From: an uncultured Paracoccaceae bacterium | GTDB taxonomy: Bacteria; Pseudomonadota; Alphaproteobacteria; Rhodobacterales; Rhodobacteraceae | Reading direction: 5' to 3' | Length of the DNA stretch: 64,000 nucleotides | Assembly: GCA_947492825.1 (NCBI GenBank) | Contig: CANLNT010000001.1 | Coordinates: 310,001-374,000, forward strand | In this document: positions 62,136-64,000 of the stretch, piece by piece | Layout of the letters: every line of letters begins with the position of its first letter | Numbering within the stretch: position 1 is the first letter of the stretch | Translations under genes and position numbers: made by a program | Notes under the pieces: model-generated | Told to the model about the DNA's origin: nothing | Seen by the model: only the letters and a program-made list of their open reading frames with translations | Databases searched by the model: none

Positions 62136-63761
62136 TCAGAGCGCCTTGGCGAGGCCCCGCAGTTCAAATTTCTGAATCTTGCCCGTCGAGGTTTTGGGCA
62201 ACTCCTGAAACACGACCCGTTTGGGGCATTTGAACCCAGCCAGTCGCGTGCGGGTAAAGGCGATCACTTCAGCCTCTTCAGCAGTCTGGCCATCTTTGAG
62301 TTCAATAAAGGCGCAGGGCACTTCGCCCCATTTGTCATCCGGTTTGGCGACCACCGCACAAAGCGAGACAGCAGGGTGGTGCATCAACGCGCCTTCAACC
62401 TCAACGGAAGAGATGTTTTCCCCGCCTGAGATAATGATGTCCTTGGCCCGGTCGCTGATTTGGATGTAGCCATCAGGGTGCTGGATGGCGAGGTCTTCGG
62501 AATGGAAATAGCCACCAGCAAAGGCTTTGGCTGTAGCCTCCGGATTCTTCAGGTAGCCTTTCATCACAGCATTGCCGCGCATGACAATTTCGCCTTGTGT
62601 GCCGCCATCCGTCGTCACTTGATCCATCTGGTCATCAACGACAGTCACGTTTTCCATCATCGGAAAGGCCACGCCTTGCCGCGCCTTGATCGCAGCCTGA
62701 TCTTCGCCCGGAAGATCATCCCACTCTGCGTTCCAAACGCATTCGGTGACGTGGCCATAGGTCTCGGTCAGCCCATAGACTTGCGTGACGTTGAACCCCA
62801 GCTTGCCAACCGCAGCCAGCAAGGCGGCCGCCGGGGGCGCGCCTGCTGTAAAGACCTCGACCGTGTGATCAAAGGGTCGACGATCCGCATCGTCAGCGTT
62901 GACGATCAGGTTCAGCACGATGGGCGCGCCACCGAAATGGGTGACACCGTGATCCGCGATCGCATCATAGATCGCGCGCGCCGTGACATCGCGACAGCAA
63001 ACAGCCGTCCCGCCGAGTGCGGGCAGCATCCAGGTGTGGTTCCAACCGTTGCAGTGGAACAGCGGCACGATCTGCAGCAGTTTTGGGAAAAGGGTCATCC
63101 GCCAGGAAATCGGCGTACCCATCGTCATCAGGTAAGCACCACGATGGTGATAGACCACGCCTTTGGGCCGTCCTGTGGTGCCGGACGTGTAGTTCAGCGC
63201 AAGGCTTTCCCATTCGTCTTCGGGCATAATCCAAGGGAAATCGGCATCACCGGTGCCGACGAAATCCTCATAGGTTTGGTAGTTGCCGGTCGCTGCGATA
63301 CCTGCCACCGGGTCGGGCACTTCAATGATCGTGGGCGGCGTCCCTTCCATCAGTGTCAGGGCCTCTGTCACGACGGGCAGAAACTGCGTATCAACCAGGA
63401 CCACCTTGGCTTCGCCGTGATCGAAGATGTAGCCGATCGTGTCAGCATCAAGCCGCGTGTTGATCGTGTTGACGATCGCACCACAGGCGGGGACGGCAAA
63501 GGATGCCTCTGACTGCGCTGGAACATTCGGCAGGATTGTCGCCACCACGTCACCCGGTGCAACACCGGCCTTGGCCAAAGCGCTCGCCAGTTGGCTGACG
63601 CGTGCGTGGTATTCAGCGTAGTTCAGCGCTGTGTCGCCATAAACCAGCGCTGTGCGGGTTGGATAGACACGTACGGCCCTTGCCAGATGGCTTAATGGGG
63701 TCAAAGGCACATGGTTGGCGGCACATTTGTCCAGCCCTGTTTCATCGCGCATCCAGCCCAT
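62136..63761 (-). CDS. Acyl-CoA synthetase (DmdB-like AMP-binding ligase)
   Basis: A 541-aa AMP-forming ligase. NYTSGTTGRPKGVVYHHRGA is motif A3 near residue 180, YGLTETYGHV near 330, and PKTSTGKIQKFELR at the C-terminus carries the catalytic Lys. Overall it is closest, as I recall, to medium-chain acyl- or methylmercaptopropionyl-CoA ligases (DmdB) of roseobacters; the precise substrate is uncertain. ATG 63761 follows gggagg. It is divergent from an EamA transporter gene that runs off the window. Confidence 0.9.
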   Translation of the reverse strand: MGWMRDETGLDKCAANHVPLTPLSHLARAVRVYPTRTALVYGDTALNYAEYHARVSQLASALAKAGVAPGDVVATILPNVPAQSEASFAVPACGAIVNTINTRLDADTIGYIFDHGEAKVVLVDTQFLPVVTEALTLMEGTPPTIIEVPDPVAGIAATGNYQTYEDFVGTGDADFPWIMPEDEWESLALNYTSGTTGRPKGVVYHHRGAYLMTMGTPISWRMTLFPKLLQIVPLFHCNGWNHTWMLPALGGTAVCCRDVTARAIYDAIADHGVTHFGGAPIVLNLIVNADDADRRPFDHTVEVFTAGAPPAAALLAAVGKLGFNVTQVYGLTETYGHVTECVWNAEWDDLPGEDQAAIKARQGVAFPMMENVTVVDDQMDQVTTDGGTQGEIVMRGNAVMKGYLKNPEATAKAFAGGYFHSEDLAIQHPDGYIQISDRAKDIIISGGENISSVEVEGALMHHPAVSLCAVVAKPDDKWGEVPCAFIELKDGQTAEEAEVIAFTRTRLAGFKCPKRVVFQELPKTSTGKIQKFELRGLAKAL

Positions 63762-63857
63762 CGTAATCCTCCCAAACCGTGATGTCGTTTTCAGGGTTGA
63801 GTATTGCTGTGCTTATGTGACTTTGCCAATGGCGAAAGCACCAACTCAGGCAACTTG

Positions 63858-64000
63858 ATGACAACCAATTTCGTTCAACCCGGTCGCGCTGCACTGATGA
63901 TTGTCGCGGGCATGATGACGCTTGGGCTGACGGATAATTTCGTACCATTTGTGACCACTGACAGTTCGCTCTCGCAGTTCCATCTGGTCCGGGGCGGATT
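63858..64000 (+). CDS. EamA (DMT) transporter, N-terminal part only
   Basis: Starts MTTNFVQPGRAALMIVAG and continues through TLGLTDNFVPFV to QFHLVRGG, the usual first helix and loop of an EamA permease, then runs off the window. Only 47 codons are visible, so the assignment rests on this opening. It is divergent from the acyl-CoA ligase gene. Confidence 0.6.
   Translation, partial: MTTNFVQPGRAALMIVAGMMTLGLTDNFVPFVTTDSSLSQFHLVRGG

Noticed and set aside
1-64000. tRNA, rRNA, tmRNA, RNase P RNA, CRISPR arrays, prophage or insertion-sequence genes
   Set aside because: No tRNA-like T-loop, ribosomal RNA stretch, regularly spaced direct repeats, transposase or phage structural genes were seen on reading the intergenic regions. 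A covariance-model scan would be needed to exclude small RNAs.

Overview
The window is a typical alphaproteobacterial chromosome segment, most likely from the Roseobacter group of the Rhodobacterales. This rests on a GcrA cell-cycle regulator, two sites matching the CtrA consensus (TTAA-N7-TTAA), a DUF1467 protein, a DmdB-like acyl-CoA ligase, a protein with a VPxPA-CTERM-like tail, and the overall gene style and high GC. No rRNA, tRNA, CRISPR array, prophage or intact transposon is visible. No species can be named from the sequence alone.

Layout. 1-4.4 kb: arsH, a FabH-like synthase, a lipoprotein/DUF900 hydrolase pair and a lone BrnA-type antitoxin. 4.4-9.8 kb: carB and aspS, divergent. 9.8-20.7 kb: an L,D-transpeptidase, a DUF1800/DUF1501 pair, a GNAT, a response regulator, methylmalonyl-CoA epimerase with DUF1467, EI24 and nitroreductase genes, a fragment resembling a class II histone deacetylase, an M48 lipoprotein protease, hemolysin III, dgkA, a TPR protein and a short YigZ-like protein. 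20.7-23.6 kb: a low-density, AT-richer stretch with a small HTH gene overlapping a 52-aa gene, a possible small RNA, several hairpins, and rimO. 23.6-32.4 kb: gcrA, an ABC-2 permease, an unrecognised 386-aa protein, an EamA transporter, argD-argF, a Pit phosphate transporter and a Nudix hydrolase. 32.4-43.5 kb: hrpB, rpmB, meaB, a sirtuin, a site-2 protease, a small phosphatase, several proteins of unknown function and lepA. 43.5-45.6 kb: an AT-richer exported protein gene, then 1.2 kb of repeat- and hairpin-rich DNA. 45.6-54.9 kb: an esterase, glyA, nadK, prpE, maeB and a cupin protein. 55.0-59.6 kb: the nucleoside salvage operon cdd-deoA-deoB-add-upp, whose five genes all overlap at their stops and starts. 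59.6-64 kb: a SPOR protein, an unknown membrane protein, an acyl-CoA ligase and the start of another EamA transporter.

How the genes fit together. prpE, the methylmalonyl-CoA epimerase and meaB all belong to propionyl-CoA assimilation to succinyl-CoA, and maeB could drain the resulting C4 acids. carB, argD and argF serve arginine and pyrimidine synthesis. The cdd-to-upp operon handles nucleoside scavenging.

The most unusual signals are non-coding. They are a near-identical 225-bp repeat in inverted orientation 22 kb apart, TGTGCAT heptamers phased at exactly 11 bp in two distant intergenic regions, the CtrA-like boxes, and terminator hairpins with no annotated gene in front of them.
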